This document shows, in pieces, positions 8,723 through 17,547 of a stretch of DNA of 64,000 bases. The notes beneath the pieces are model-generated. The model saw only the letters and a program-made list of their open reading frames with translations. It searched no databases and had not been told where the DNA came from. Position 1 is the stretch's first letter. Each line of letters starts with the position of its first letter. The translations under genes were made by a program, and so were the position numbers. Source of the stretch: Actinoalloteichus fjordicus (GTDB taxonomy: Bacteria > Actinomycetota > Actinomycetes > Mycobacteriales > Pseudonocardiaceae); contig NZ_CP016076.1 in the NCBI RefSeq assembly GCF_001941625.1, positions 3,844,001-3,908,000 on the forward strand, in the 5' to 3' direction.

Positions 8723-9663
8723 AAGGCCGCTCCGTCGAGGCTCAGAGATGCATCTGCTTCCGACACGCGCACGTCGCCCGTGCGCAGATCCTTCGGGGCG
8801 GGCATCCGGGTGCCCGCCTGTTCGACCGCCGCCGTGCCGTAGGCGACGGCGGTGCGCAGCGCCGAGGGTCCTGCCGCACCTGCGAGCAGGAAGCCGGCCA
8901 GGGTTGCATCACCGGCGCCGACTGTGCTGCGCACCACGGAGGCGGTGCTGCTGGCGTGCCAGCTTCCGGTGTCCTCCACCAGTACCGCGCCGTGTTCGCC
9001 GAGGCTGACCAGCACCGTGCCCACTCCCGATGCGCGCAGTCGCCGGGCGGTGTCGAGGACGTCGCCGAGGTGGTGGAGCGGACGTCCGGCGAGTTCGGCG
9101 CACTCGGCCAGGTTGGGGGTGACCAGGTCCGGATCGGCCGCGCAGGCCGCTGCCAGCGGAGGTCCGGAGGCGTCGACCGCCACTCGGGCGCCCGAGCGAC
9201 GCGCGGCGTGCACGAGTCGGGCGTGCAGATCGGCGGGGCAGCCCGGCGGCAGGCTGCCGCAGGCAACGAGCCAGTCCGCGCGCGCCCCGAGTTCGGCGGC
9301 CTTCGTCTCCAGGGCGGCGATCTCGGCCTCGGTCAGCTCCGGGCCGGGTTCGTTGAACTTGCTGGTGGTGCCGTCGGCATCCACCACGGCGAGGTTGCTG
9401 CGGGTGGCAGAGCGGATCGGCACCTCGACCACCGGAACCGCCTCGGGGGCGAGCAGTTCGGCCAGCCGGACGCCCTCCGCGCCGCCGGAGGGCAGCAGCG
9501 CCAGAGTGGACCGGCCGGCTGCGGCGAGGGCGCGGGCGACATTGACCCCCTTGCCACCCGGATCCAGTCGCACCCGCCGGGCCCGGTGCACCGCCCCGCG
9601 CACCAACTCGTCTACCAGGATCGTCCTGTCCAGGCTCGGATTGGGCGTCACAGTGACGATCAC
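8719..9663 (-). CDS. fruK: 1-phosphofructokinase (PfkB family)
   Basis: 314 residues. It starts IVTVTPNPSLDRTI, carries the PfkB substrate motif GGKGVNVARAL, and has the C-terminal signature TVGAGDATLAGFL with the catalytic aspartate in GAGD. It converts fructose 1-phosphate made by the PTS to fructose 1,6-bisphosphate. The start is the GTG at 9663, which overlaps the regulator's TGA; the frame continues upstream but that sequence lies inside the DeoR gene in another frame. Conserved operon context makes the function firm. Confidence 0.95.
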   Translation of the reverse strand: MIVTVTPNPSLDRTILVDELVRGAVHRARRVRLDPGGKGVNVARALAAAGRSTLALLPSGGAEGVRLAELLAPEAVPVVEVPIRSATRSNLAVVDADGTTSKFNEPGPELTEAEIAALETKAAELGARADWLVACGSLPPGCPADLHARLVHAARRSGARVAVDASGPPLAAACAADPDLVTPNLAECAELAGRPLHHLGDVLDTARRLRASGVGTVLVSLGEHGAVLVEDTGSWHASSTASVVRSTVGAGDATLAGFLLAGAAGPSALRTAVAYGTAAVEQAGTRMPAPKDLRTGDVRVSEADASLSLDGAAL

Positions 9664-10421
9664 GCGAGGATCACCTCGCTCTCGGCCTCGTTCAGTGCCG
9701 CGACCGCCACCTCGTCGAGCCTGGTGTCGGTGACCACGACGTCGATGTCGGAGATCTCGGCGAACCGGCTGAACTGGTCGTCGCCGTATTTGCTGCTGTC
9801 GGCCAGCAGGATCCGCCTGCGGCAGGCCCGGATCATCGCCGCCTTCACCGCGGCTTCCACCGGGTCGGGGGTGGTGCAGCCGCGCTGCGGCGAGAAACCG
9901 TTGGCACCGAAGAAACCGACGTCGATGGTGAGACCGGCCAGGACGTCCAGCGCCCACGATTCCACCGCTGCGAGTGTGGTGCCCCGGATCCGCCCGCCGA
10001 GCATGAACAGCGTGCAGTGCGATCGGGGGGCGAGCTGATTGGCCACCGGCAGCGCGTTGGTCACCACGGTCAGCTCTCGGTCCGAGGGCAGTAGACCGGC
10101 CAGCCTGGTCGTGGTGGTTCCGGCGTCGAACAACAGCGTGCCGCGCTGCGGAAGCAGGGCGACGGCGGTGCGGGCAATGCGTTCCTTCTCCGCAGCATTG
10201 GTGGCATCGCGCTGAGAGACACCCGGCTCGAAGTCCAATCGCTCGACGGGAATCGCGCCGCCGTAGACGCGCCGAACCAGCCCTTGTCGTTCCAGCGCAC
10301 CGAGGTCGCGGCGGATCGTCTCCGGTGCCACGGCCAGTTCGTCGGACGCGGCCATCACGTCGATACGCCCGTCCCGCCGGGCCCGCTGCATCAACAACTG
10401 CTGACGTTCCGCTCCGTACAT
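9660..10421 (-). CDS. DeoR-family regulator of the fructose operon
   Basis: 253 residues. The N-terminal winged helix includes ASDELAVAPETIRRDLGALERQ and the wing VRRVYGGAIPVE. A DeoRC sugar-phosphate sensor domain follows (GTLLFDAGTTTTRLA, GFFGANGFSPQRG). DeoR proteins of fru operons respond to fructose 1-phosphate or a related ester, so this is the likely local repressor. First gene of the operon; GCGGAG lies upstream of ATG 10421, and CAACAA-type repeats sit in the promoter. Confidence 0.92.
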   Translation of the reverse strand: MYGAERQQLLMQRARRDGRIDVMAASDELAVAPETIRRDLGALERQGLVRRVYGGAIPVERLDFEPGVSQRDATNAAEKERIARTAVALLPQRGTLLFDAGTTTTRLAGLLPSDRELTVVTNALPVANQLAPRSHCTLFMLGGRIRGTTLAAVESWALDVLAGLTIDVGFFGANGFSPQRGCTTPDPVEAAVKAAMIRACRRRILLADSSKYGDDQFSRFAEISDIDVVVTDTRLDEVAVAALNEAESEVILA

Positions 10422-10440
10422 GCCCGGTTAGCTCCGCTTC

Positions 10441-10485
10441 CTGTTTGTTGTTGCCTGATTCTGCCTTTTGTTGTCGCATTGTCAA
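10441..10485 (-). promoter_or_regulatory. fructose operon promoter with CAACAAA repeats
   Basis: On the minus strand TTGACA (10480-10485) is followed after 17 bases by AGAATC (10457-10462), a plausible sigma-70-type pair. Two related elements, CAACAAAAGG and CAACAAACAGG, lie within and after it. Repeated CAACA-type sites are what DeoR-family repressors commonly bind, so this is the candidate autoregulatory operator. Confidence 0.55.
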
Positions 10486-10915
10486 GGGATTCGGCAACGT
10501 GGGGGTCCTGGTGGCCGATCCGGACTCCGGCAAGCGAACGGCATGTTCGCGGGCGTGGTCGTGACATGGCGGCAGCGTCCACCGCGGACGGCAGGCAAGG
10601 CCGCCTGATCAGCACGTCGACGGTGCTGTCGGATCCGCCTCGCATCTCGTCGTCATCGCGACGATCACCATGCCCAGCACGGGTTCCGGCAGTCGGTCCG
10701 GCGGTGGTGACGACGAACAAAGCTGCGACGCTCCGCCCGTCGATGAGTCCGTGTTCCGCGACGGCCGAAGGGCTGCGACCAGGCAGCCGGCCTGCACAGC
10801 GAGCCCGAATGATCACCGCGCGCACACGACATCCGGGGCAGGCAGGACCGAAATGCGGCGCAGCTCACGAACAGTTGACTGTCCCTGTCGCGGCAGGCTT
10901 CACTGTCGAATCAAT
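10486..10915. other. intergenic gap, no gene seen
   Basis: About 430 bases separate the two divergent operons. I find no frame with convincing codon usage. The only structure is at the right-hand end, where the Zur-like box and the importer's start region lie. Confidence 0.45.
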
Positions 10916-10930
10916 TGACAACGATTTTCA
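10916..10930. promoter_or_regulatory. Zur-like box upstream of the importer operon
   Basis: TGACAACGATTTTCA matches 13 of 15 positions of the actinobacterial Zur palindrome TGAAAATGATTTTCA as I recall it. It overlaps a TTGACA hexamer (10915-10920) and ends about 45 bases before the permease start. It would make the importer zinc-repressed. The match is by eye only. Confidence 0.5.
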
Positions 10931-10974
10931 CTTCAATCAGTGCGGGAGTCTCGTCCCGCTAGGTGAGCCCGCTG

Positions 10975-12039
10975 GTGAACGCCTCGATCCCCGATTCTCT
11001 CGTGCCGCCGCGCAGGCGCGCGTCACGCGCCGTCCTCGTCCTCGGCTCGCTCGCGATGCTGTTGATCCTCGTCGTGATCGTGGCCGTGTCAGTCGGGCCG
11101 GTCCGGATCCCCTTCCTCGACACCATCGTCATCCTGCTCGACCAGGTCAGTCCCGAGTCGTCCGGAGGAAGCCGACATGAGCTCGTCGTCGAGACGATCC
11201 GGTTGCCGCGAGTCCTGGTCGCGCTGCTCGTCGGGATGGCGCTGGCGGTGGCGGGCACGATCATGCAGGCCCTGTTTCGCAATCCACTCGCCGATCCGGG
11301 GGTGACGGGAGTCTCCAGTGGCGCCGCTGCCGGATCGGTGCTGGTCCTGGCGGGCGGGGCCACGGCCGCAGGTCGCTGGGTCCTGCCCGCCGCTGCCTTC
11401 ACGGGTGCCCTGGCCGCGCTGATCTTGGTACATATGGTCGCCGCGGTGCGCCGGGATCGGTCTGCGGCGACGCTGCTGCTGATCGGGATCGCGCTCAATG
11501 CGCTGCTCGGAGCAGTGATCAGCGCGGTGATCGCGAACGTACCCGACGACCGGGACGTACGCGGCATCGTGTTCTGGCTCAACGGTGACCTGGTGGCTCG
11601 CACCTGGGAGCACGTCGGGATGGCGGTGCTGCCGGTGGCCCTCGGGGTGGCGGCATCCCTCGTCTTCACCCGTGACCTCAACATGCTCCTGCTCGGCGAG
11701 GGAGCGGCCCAGGCCGCCGGTGTGGACGTCGTCCGAACCCGGCGTGTCCTGCTGACACTCGCGGCGGTGATCACCGGAGCCTCCGTGGCCGTGGCGGGCG
11801 CCATCGGCTTCGTCGGCCTGGTCGTGCCGCATCTCGTCCGCCTGGCGATCGGCCCGGATCACCGGCTGCTGCTGCCCGCCTCGGCACTGCTCGGCGGCTC
11901 CTTCCTGGTACTGGCCGACCTCGGCGCGCGGATGCTGTTCAGCCCGGTGATCCTCCAGACCGGCACGGTGACCGCACTGATCGGCGCCCCGGTGTTCCTG
12001 CTGCTGGTGCTGCGACGCAAGCGGAAGGCCACGCCGTGA
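10975..12039 (+). CDS. FecCD/BtuC-type ABC importer permease
   Basis: About 354 residues with some nine to ten membrane segments and family motifs: RLPRVLVALLVGMALAVAG near the N-terminus, NPLADPGVTGVSSGAA, and AGAIGFVGLVVPHLVRL before the C-terminus. These permeases move iron-siderophore, heme, cobalamin or other metal chelates. GTG 10975 is chosen because AGGTGAG lies 7 bases upstream; GTG 10963, four codons earlier, is the alternative. It overlaps the ATPase gene by four bases (GTGA). Confidence 0.92.
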   Translation: MNASIPDSLVPPRRRASRAVLVLGSLAMLLILVVIVAVSVGPVRIPFLDTIVILLDQVSPESSGGSRHELVVETIRLPRVLVALLVGMALAVAGTIMQALFRNPLADPGVTGVSSGAAAGSVLVLAGGATAAGRWVLPAAAFTGALAALILVHMVAAVRRDRSAATLLLIGIALNALLGAVISAVIANVPDDRDVRGIVFWLNGDLVARTWEHVGMAVLPVALGVAASLVFTRDLNMLLLGEGAAQAAGVDVVRTRRVLLTLAAVITGASVAVAGAIGFVGLVVPHLVRLAIGPDHRLLLPASALLGGSFLVLADLGARMLFSPVILQTGTVTALIGAPVFLLLVLRRKRKATP

Positions 12040-12872
12040 CCGACCTGGATCGAATCCGGACCGACGGGCCGCCCCGACTCGTCGCCGAGGGCGTCGGCGT
12101 AGTGATCGACGGGCGACCCGTGCTCACCGACGTCGAGCTGGCAGTCCGCCCCGGTGAGGTGCTGGCCCTGGTGGGCCCCAATGGTGCGGGCAAGAGCACC
12201 CTGTTGTCCGCGCTGGCGGGGCTACGACGACCTGACAGCGGCACGGTGCGGTTAGGCGAGAAACCGCTGCGGACGCTACGGCCCCGCACCGTGGCCAGAA
12301 GCCTCGCCCACGTGCCGCAGGACACCAGACTCGACTTTGATTTCACCGCCAGGCAGGTGGTCCTGATGGGACGACATCCGCATCTGGGCCGGTTCGCCCC
12401 GTTGCGGGCCGAAGACGAAGGCATCGCCGACCAGGCACTGCGCACGGCAGGAGCCGAGCGGTGGGCGGACCAGGAGGTCACCACCCTCTCCGGCGGCGAA
12501 CGACAGCTCGTCCACATCGCCAAGGCACTGACTCAACAACCCGAGGTGCTGTTGCTCGACGAGCCGGTCGCCGCGCTGGATCTGCGCCATCAGCTCCACG
12601 TTCTCCAGCTGTTACGAAACCTCTCCACCGAGGGGACCGCGCTGGTCGTCGTCCTGCACGACCTGGACCAGGCAGCTCGCTTCTGCGACCGAGTGGCCCT
12701 GCTCCACGAGGGCCGCGTGCTCGCCGACGGCACACCGGAGCACGTGCTGACCGAGCAGAACATCGCACTCGCGTACCAGGTGCGCAGCGTCATCCGACGA
12801 GATCCCGACACCCGCTGCCTGCGGGTGATCCCACTGGACATCATCGACACGAGATCAGGAGACGACGCATGA
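12036..12872 (+). CDS. ABC importer ATPase (HmuV/FecE-like)
   Basis: 278 residues. Walker A GPNGAGKSTLLSAL, signature LSGGERQLVHIAKAL, Walker B VLLLDEPVAALD and the H-loop VLHDLDQAARF are all intact. The segment VPQDTRLDFDFTARQVVLMG resembles heme-importer ATPases, though this subgroup does not fix the substrate. It overlaps the permease stop (GTGA) and the binding-protein start (ATGA), so the three proteins are made from one message. Confidence 0.92.
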   Translation: MTDLDRIRTDGPPRLVAEGVGVVIDGRPVLTDVELAVRPGEVLALVGPNGAGKSTLLSALAGLRRPDSGTVRLGEKPLRTLRPRTVARSLAHVPQDTRLDFDFTARQVVLMGRHPHLGRFAPLRAEDEGIADQALRTAGAERWADQEVTTLSGGERQLVHIAKALTQQPEVLLLDEPVAALDLRHQLHVLQLLRNLSTEGTALVVVLHDLDQAARFCDRVALLHEGRVLADGTPEHVLTEQNIALAYQVRSVIRRDPDTRCLRVIPLDIIDTRSGDDA

Positions 12873-13864
12873 GCGTCCCCAGACGAGTATCTTCCCTGGC
12901 AGGAGCGGTGCTGGTGGCGGTACTGCTGGCCGCAGGCTGCGGCACGACCCCGGCCGAGGCGCCGGAAACAGATCCCACCGCCGTTCAGTCGGGCTATCCG
13001 AAAGTGATCGACCAAGGGGGCGCCGAACCCGTGACCATCGAGGCCGAACCCCAGCGCATCGCCGCGTTGTCCCCGGACGTGGCCGAAGCTGCCTTGGAGC
13101 TGATCGGCCCGGAGCGACTCGTCGCCGTACCCAGGAACCTCAGCTCGCCGAGCCTCGGCAATCACGTCGAGGACGCCGCATCCGTGCCCGAACAGCTGGC
13201 ACCAGGCAACGACCCCGATCCGGACCAGGTGCTCTCATACGAACCCGACCTCATCCTGCTCACCCCTCGCCATGAGGGCGAGCAGGACGCAGCGTCCGTG
13301 CTCGGGGGCACCGGCATCCCGGTGTTGGCGATGGAGCACTGGGACGACCTCGACGACATCGCCGCCAATCTGATGCTGCTCGGAGAAGCACTCGATGCCG
13401 AGGAACAGGCCGAGAGCCTCGTCGAGGAGATGAACCTCAGACGCGACGCCGTCGCCGATGCGGTCGCCGACCTGGATCGACCCTCGGTGCTGGCGCTGAG
13501 CAATCAGGCAGGCACCCCGTTCGTCATCGGCCCCGACGCCTTCACCTCCGCCCTCATCGAGCTCGGCGGCGGCGAATCGGCCGCCGAGGCCGCCGGAGTA
13601 CGCGCCACCGGACCCGCCGACCCGGAGCTGATCGTCTCCGCGGAACCCGACGCCATCCTGCTCGTCGACGTCAAGGGCAGCGGCCGTGACTCCTTCGACG
13701 CCGTACTCGAGAACCCTGCCGTCGCCGACCTTCCCGCGATGACGGAGGACCGCGTGTTGATCCTGCCCGCCGCATCGGCGTTGGCCACCGGCATCACTCA
13801 CACCCTCGACGGGCTGGAGGAGTTGGCAGGCTGGCTGCATCCCGATGCTCTCGACCACGACTAA
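12869..13864 (+). CDS. substrate-binding lipoprotein of the importer
   Basis: 331 residues. Lipoprotein signal with lipobox LAAGC (Cys24), then a PF01497-type periplasmic-binding fold: RIAALSPDVAEAALELIG near the start, SYEPDLILLTP in the middle, and an LEELAGWLHP ending. AGGAG precedes ATG 12869. It delivers the metal or metal-chelate to the FecCD permease from the outer face of the membrane. The substrate is not readable; heme, a metallophore or cobalamin are all possible, and the Zur-like box argues for a zinc-linked one. Confidence 0.92.
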   Translation: MSVPRRVSSLAGAVLVAVLLAAGCGTTPAEAPETDPTAVQSGYPKVIDQGGAEPVTIEAEPQRIAALSPDVAEAALELIGPERLVAVPRNLSSPSLGNHVEDAASVPEQLAPGNDPDPDQVLSYEPDLILLTPRHEGEQDAASVLGGTGIPVLAMEHWDDLDDIAANLMLLGEALDAEEQAESLVEEMNLRRDAVADAVADLDRPSVLALSNQAGTPFVIGPDAFTSALIELGGGESAAEAAGVRATGPADPELIVSAEPDAILLVDVKGSGRDSFDAVLENPAVADLPAMTEDRVLILPAASALATGITHTLDGLEELAGWLHPDALDHD

Positions 13865-13879
13865 GGGAACTGGCGAACC

Positions 13880-13951
13880 ATGAAGAAGTCACAGCTGGCA
13901 GGCGCCGCCCTGCTCACCGGCCTCGCGATCGGGCTCGCCGGACCGGCCTGA
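13880..13951 (+). pseudogene. signal-peptide-only remnant after the importer
   Basis: A 23-codon frame, MKKSQLAGAALLTGLAIGL then AGPA and a stop. It has the charged start, hydrophobic core and small-residue end of a Sec signal peptide but no mature protein. It lies 15 bases after the binding protein with AAGGGA upstream. It looks like the start of a lost exported protein; a real short peptide cannot be excluded. Confidence 0.45.
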
Positions 13952-14315
13952 CCGCAGTAGACGGGCTGGACCGGCTCTGGTCGCTGCCTCCGGCGATCGA
14001 GGAAACCGGGACGCGCACCGCCTCCTCCCCTGCCGGTCACCAAACCACGGATCGTCCCGTCCGGCATGGGAGTCGGGTTCCGGATCGCGTCGTCGTAGGC
14101 AGTGGATCACCCGGTATCGTGACAGCCAGCGCTCACCGGCTCCCCTCCTGATCACGATCGCCTGCGGTCTCAGGATCGACGTCATAGGCGGCGAGGTGGG
14201 CGGGAAGACCGATGGACCGGCCCGCGTGTCTGCGAGTCATCGAGTGCCCATCAGAACCGGCCGCGATGTCGAGAGCGACGCCTCAGCTGGATCCTCGACC
14301 GAGTGGGAACGGTCC
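13952..14315. other. intergenic gap, no gene seen
   Basis: About 360 bases between convergent units. Frames here are short or arginine-rich without codon bias. No clear terminator was found. Confidence 0.4.
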
Positions 14316-14678
14316 CTACTGCCATAGAACGGCGACCAACACGTTCACAATCGCCAGTCCGCCTGCGGTATGGAACAGCGGCTTGACCTTGCCTTCGCGG
14401 CGCTGTGCGCGGTTGGCGAGAACGGCGGCGATGAGTACCGCCAGCGCGATGAGGAGCTTCGCAGCGATCTTGACGTGATTGACCCCGCCATCTGATACCT
14501 GAAGCACGCCGACCAGGGCGAGACCGCTGGCCATCTGGACGGCAGCTCCGCCGAGCATGACGCCGGTGGCGAAGTTCGCCTGCGCACGCATCTGCACGAA
14601 GAACGTGCCTACGATCGCGGCCATGCCGAGTAGGTGAGTGGCCAGGAGGCACAAGTGGATGATGTCCAACACGGTCAC
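14316..14678 (-). CDS. small integral membrane protein, four TM segments
   Basis: 120 residues with four hydrophobic stretches (LDIIHLCLLATHLLGMAAIV; ATGVMLGGAAVQMASGLALV; KIAAKLLIALAVLIAAVLA; AGGLAIVNVLVAVLW). The start is the GTG at 14678 because the frame upstream is proline-rich and outside the hydrophobic pattern; the Shine-Dalgarno is weak. This resembles uncharacterised four-TM proteins common in actinobacteria. It is divergent from a MarR gene, suggesting it is the regulator's target, for example a small stress or efflux-related membrane protein. Function unknown. Confidence 0.8.
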   Translation of the reverse strand: MTVLDIIHLCLLATHLLGMAAIVGTFFVQMRAQANFATGVMLGGAAVQMASGLALVGVLQVSDGGVNHVKIAAKLLIALAVLIAAVLANRAQRREGKVKPLFHTAGGLAIVNVLVAVLWQ

Positions 14679-14928
14679 AGGGTTCCGATCCGTTCGCAGC
14701 GTCAGAATGGGAGCAGTCAGGGGATCCGACGGGCCCGTCGGCCCGCGAGGCGTGGGCGGTGGGCCGGATGTCGACGACGGCAGCGCACCGGGCGACACAG
14801 GGGCAACAGACTCTCATCGCCCACACCCAACCTTCAGCCAGCCTGAAGGCTAGCAGAGCCACCTTACGGGACGACCATGGACTGACCCAGCGGGTGCGAC
14901 CGGGGCTCCCCGTGGGGAAAATGGCGGG

Positions 14929-15369
14929 GTGGCAGACGAAGATGAGTGCATGGACGCGCCGACGATCAGTCCGTCGATTGTGCTGCTCAGTTTGGCCCGC
15001 CGCATCGAGATCGAGCTGGCCGAGGCTCTTGCGGACCTCGGATTGACGGTGAGCCGCTTCGGGCTGCTCGGGCATATCACCGGCGTGCCGGGAGTCTCCT
15101 TCAGCGATTTGGCCCGCATGTCTGGGATCACCGTCCAGAGCGTCCATGCGGCAGTGAAATCACTCGCGGCCGCCGGCCTCGTACGCGACAACACCGCTCG
15201 GGCGGGTGCCGCCTCCGCGATCGAGCTCACCGAAGAAGGGCGCCGCATCATGGATGCGGCGATGAGGAGCGTCAGTAAGGTCGATGAGCGACTCTTCGGC
15301 ACCGACGCCGACCCGAGCCAGCAGCAGATCGGCGCGACCGTGCACGCGACCTTCGGAGCCGGCCGCTAG
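14929..15369 (+). CDS. MarR-family regulator
   Basis: 146 residues. The core winged helix is FSDLARMSGITVQSVHAAVKSLAAAGLV with a wing rich in Ala/Arg/Gly (DNTARAGAASAIELTEEGRR). The long start is GTG 14929; ATG 14950 is possible. It is divergent from the four-TM membrane protein at 14316-14678, the usual MarR-target arrangement. Downstream lies transposase debris, so no operon partner is present. Confidence 0.85.
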   Translation: MADEDECMDAPTISPSIVLLSLARRIEIELAEALADLGLTVSRFGLLGHITGVPGVSFSDLARMSGITVQSVHAAVKSLAAAGLVRDNTARAGAASAIELTEEGRRIMDAAMRSVSKVDERLFGTDADPSQQQIGATVHATFGAGR

Positions 15370-15372
15370 TCC

Positions 15373-15600
15373 GTGTTCCAGGTTCGGATTCCTGTGCGCG
15401 CCCTGAACGATGCTGATCAAGATGTGGGGCGAGGCGATCTCTCTGATGCGCAGTGGTCGGTGCTGGAGCCGTTGCTGCCTGCGGTGGGTGTAAGTCGCGA
15501 GTGGCCTGGCTGTCGGCGGCTGGTAGACGGGGTGCGGTGGCGAGTTCGGACCGGAGTTCCGTGGCGGGATCTGCCTTTGCCGGCACCACGCCACGGGCGA
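15373..15600 (+). mobile_element. IS5-family transposase N-terminal fragment
   Basis: The frame contains RGDLSDAQWSVLEPLLP and GCRRLVDGVRWRVRTGVPWRDLP, the N-terminal (DUF4096-type) region of IS5-like transposases. It breaks off after WRDLP, where sequence of a MerR regulator takes over. The DDE catalytic part and any terminal inverted repeat are absent, so this is an inactive scar. Confidence 0.75.
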
Positions 15601-16433
15601 TTCGCCATTACCACGAGATCGGCCTGCTCCCCGAGCCTGAGCGGGGCGGTAATGATCGCCGCCGCTACGGGTACGAGGACATGATCCGCCTGCTGTGGAT
15701 TCGCAAGATGGCCGACGCCGGGATCGCCTGGACGACATCCGTGATGCCTTCACCACCGGCATGGCTTCCGCCGGTGCGGACGGCAGAGACGGTATCGCGG
15801 GCATCCTGGAGCGGTTGGAGGAAACCCTCGCCGAGCAGGAGGCGGAACTGCGGCGGCAACGAACCGCCGTGCAGCGGATGCGCACCGAAGGCAGCCGGAT
15901 GGGCCTGCTCACCGACTTCGTCACCGAACGCCTCAAGAGCCTGCCCGAAAGCTCCCTGCGTCAGGCGGACCTGGACACTCTGCTGGTCACGGAGCGGATC
16001 TTCGGCCCGCTCGGCGCGGCCGTCCAGGCCACCCGCTTCATCGTCCTGGCCACGCACCCCACTCTGCGGGAGGATTCCGACCGCATCGACGACGTCGAGG
16101 AGGCACTCGATGACAGCGTCGCCGTCGATGATCCACGGGTGGCTCACGTGGCCGTCGAGCGGCACGCCTTCGAAAAGCGCCCTGCATGCCGTCATCGAGG
16201 AGTCCGGCTTGGACAAGGACGACGATGCCCTCTTCGACGCCTGGGACGCTCTGCACCCTGCTACCGCCGATGACGGCGAGGACGAGGCCGACCTCGGCGC
16301 TGGCAGGCGGGAGGCGAACTCCATGAGCGCGTTCGAAGCCATCGGCAAGATGCCCTACGACTTCTCCCCAGCCCGCCTGCGCTGTATGGAACTGGCCGTA
16401 GAGCTATCCGCCCAAGACTCACCCGCTACCTGA
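15585..16433 (+). pseudogene. MerR-family regulator, N-terminally deleted and frameshifted
   Basis: The sequence enters mid-helix at TTPRAIRHYHEIGLLPEPER, the second helix of a MerR DNA-binding domain, directly abutting the transposase fragment, so the first helix is missing. Near 15728 the frame shifts (from IRKMADAGI to LDDIRDAFTTG). It then runs through a coiled region (ILERLEETLAEQEAELRRQR) and an effector region, and shifts back near 16175 (HAFEK to ALHAVIEESGLDKDDDALFD). With restored frames it would be a normal-length MerR protein of about 300 residues. IS insertion plus decay explains the structure. Confidence 0.75.
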
Positions 16434-16544
16434 AACACGGCCTAGTCACGTCCCGAAGTGCCGCGACCTGACGGGATCGGTGCGGCCGGGATTGGTGGAG
16501 TCGGTGACATCGAGCACCGCGATCATCCGATGGTGCCCTGATGG

Positions 16545-16883
16545 ATGAGTCTTCAGCACCGCCGCTGTGTGGAGGTCGCCCGCACAGGCTCGACGCAAAG
16601 GGGCACCGCGTGGAGTGTGCAGGATGCGGACCACACACTCCTCGGTATTCGCTTCGTCGGTACCGACCACGTCTTCCGGCTGAACGGGACCCGGGTGGAG
16701 GCCTTCTCCGGCGTAGCCGACGACCTGTACGGCCTCCTCACTCGCGGACAAGTGAACCAGTATCGTCGCGAGATCTACCAGCGCCGCTCCACCTGGCCCG
16801 GCAAGTCCGCAGACCGCTCGTGGGGTGGGCCGGTGTCGGTTCACCCGGATGGAACCGTGCTCGCCATGCGCTTACTCCGCTGA
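16545..16883 (+). CDS. hypothetical protein
   Basis: 112 residues, not recognised. The second half (FSGVADDLYGLLTRGQVNQY, then REIYQRRSTWPGKSADRSW) has G/C third positions and balanced composition; the first 30 residues are less convincing. An overlapping minus-strand frame (16446-16844) exists but is less protein-like. It lies between the MerR pseudogene and a short gap, so it may itself be a fragment. Confidence 0.4.
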   Translation: MSLQHRRCVEVARTGSTQRGTAWSVQDADHTLLGIRFVGTDHVFRLNGTRVEAFSGVADDLYGLLTRGQVNQYRREIYQRRSTWPGKSADRSWGGPVSVHPDGTVLAMRLLR

Positions 16884-17041
16884 CATGACGATTCGGCATG
16901 AGGCCGCCTGCCCGAGACGCAGGCGAGCGTGTCCGTGATCACTTCCCTTTCCAGGTTTGAGTTGGTCAGCGAAGGCCTGGGCATGGTGGCGGTGTCGTAT
17001 CGGTGGTGCCGTCAGCGGCTGACGGGCCGCACTTCAGCAGC

Positions 17042-17087
17042 GGAGTGGACTTCCTCCACGGCCTCATCCCGGAAGGAAGTCCACTCC
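17042..17087 (-). terminator. hairpin terminator downstream of the secreted protein
   Basis: GGAGTGGACTTCCT and AGGAAGTCCACTCC form a perfect 14-base-pair stem with an 18-base loop, about 35 bases past the stop of the minus-strand gene at 17122. There is no U-run, which is common for actinobacterial terminators. Confidence 0.65.
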
Positions 17088-17121
17088 TGGAGCGCGCCTC
17101 GGTCGGATCGGCGGCCCGGTG

Positions 17122-17547
17122 TCAGGGGCAGCGCTCCTGGTAGTTGAGCCGCACTGGTGCGGTCTGAGTCACGGTGCCGTCGTCGGCCCACACCTCGGCG
17201 TGGTAGACGCCGACGGGAGCGGGCGCAAGCGAGAGCTCGGCGAAGTACCTGATCCCCGGGCCAGGGTGCGATCCGGGCGCGATGGTTCCCTCCGGGCTGG
17301 TCGAGCCGGCAGGCATGTTCCGCACCCCGATGATGATCGGGGTGGACCACTCTCCGAATATGGGCGCCCAGACGTAAGTGTCCCGCCACCCTCGCTCGGC
17401 CACGACGCACAACCGCTGCTCGAAGTCGTCCAGATACCACGTTCCCGACTCCGTCGTCCCTCCCGAGCTCGCGGCGGCGGGTGCACCCGCCAGCAGCATC
17501 CCGACCAGGCCGACCGCCACACCCATGACATCGAGCCTTGTTCTCAT
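17122..17547 (-). CDS. secreted DUF5980-like protein
   Basis: 141 residues. A signal peptide of about 26 residues (hydrophobic core GVAVGLVGMLLAGAPAAA) is followed by a compact domain: SGTWYLDDFEQRLCVV, WRDTYVWAPIFGEWSTPI, RNMPAGSTSPEGTIAPGSH and a C-terminal NYQERCP. Two cysteines (near residues 46 and 140) could form a disulfide. The pattern recalls the actinobacterial DUF5980 family; that call is from memory. AGGAG precedes ATG 17547. The gene stands alone and the function is unknown. Confidence 0.8.
   Translation of the reverse strand: MRTRLDVMGVAVGLVGMLLAGAPAAASSGGTTESGTWYLDDFEQRLCVVAERGWRDTYVWAPIFGEWSTPIIIGVRNMPAGSTSPEGTIAPGSHPGPGIRYFAELSLAPAPVGVYHAEVWADDGTVTQTAPVRLNYQERCP

Noticed and set aside
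9664-10533. N-terminal extension of the 1-phosphofructokinase frame
   Set aside because: It runs through the DeoR gene in a different frame; the GTG at 9663 gives the standard PfkB start and the usual four-base overlap.
16446-16844. 132-codon minus-strand frame opposite the hypothetical gene at 16545
   Set aside because: Less balanced composition than the plus-strand frame and no domain; probably a shadow.
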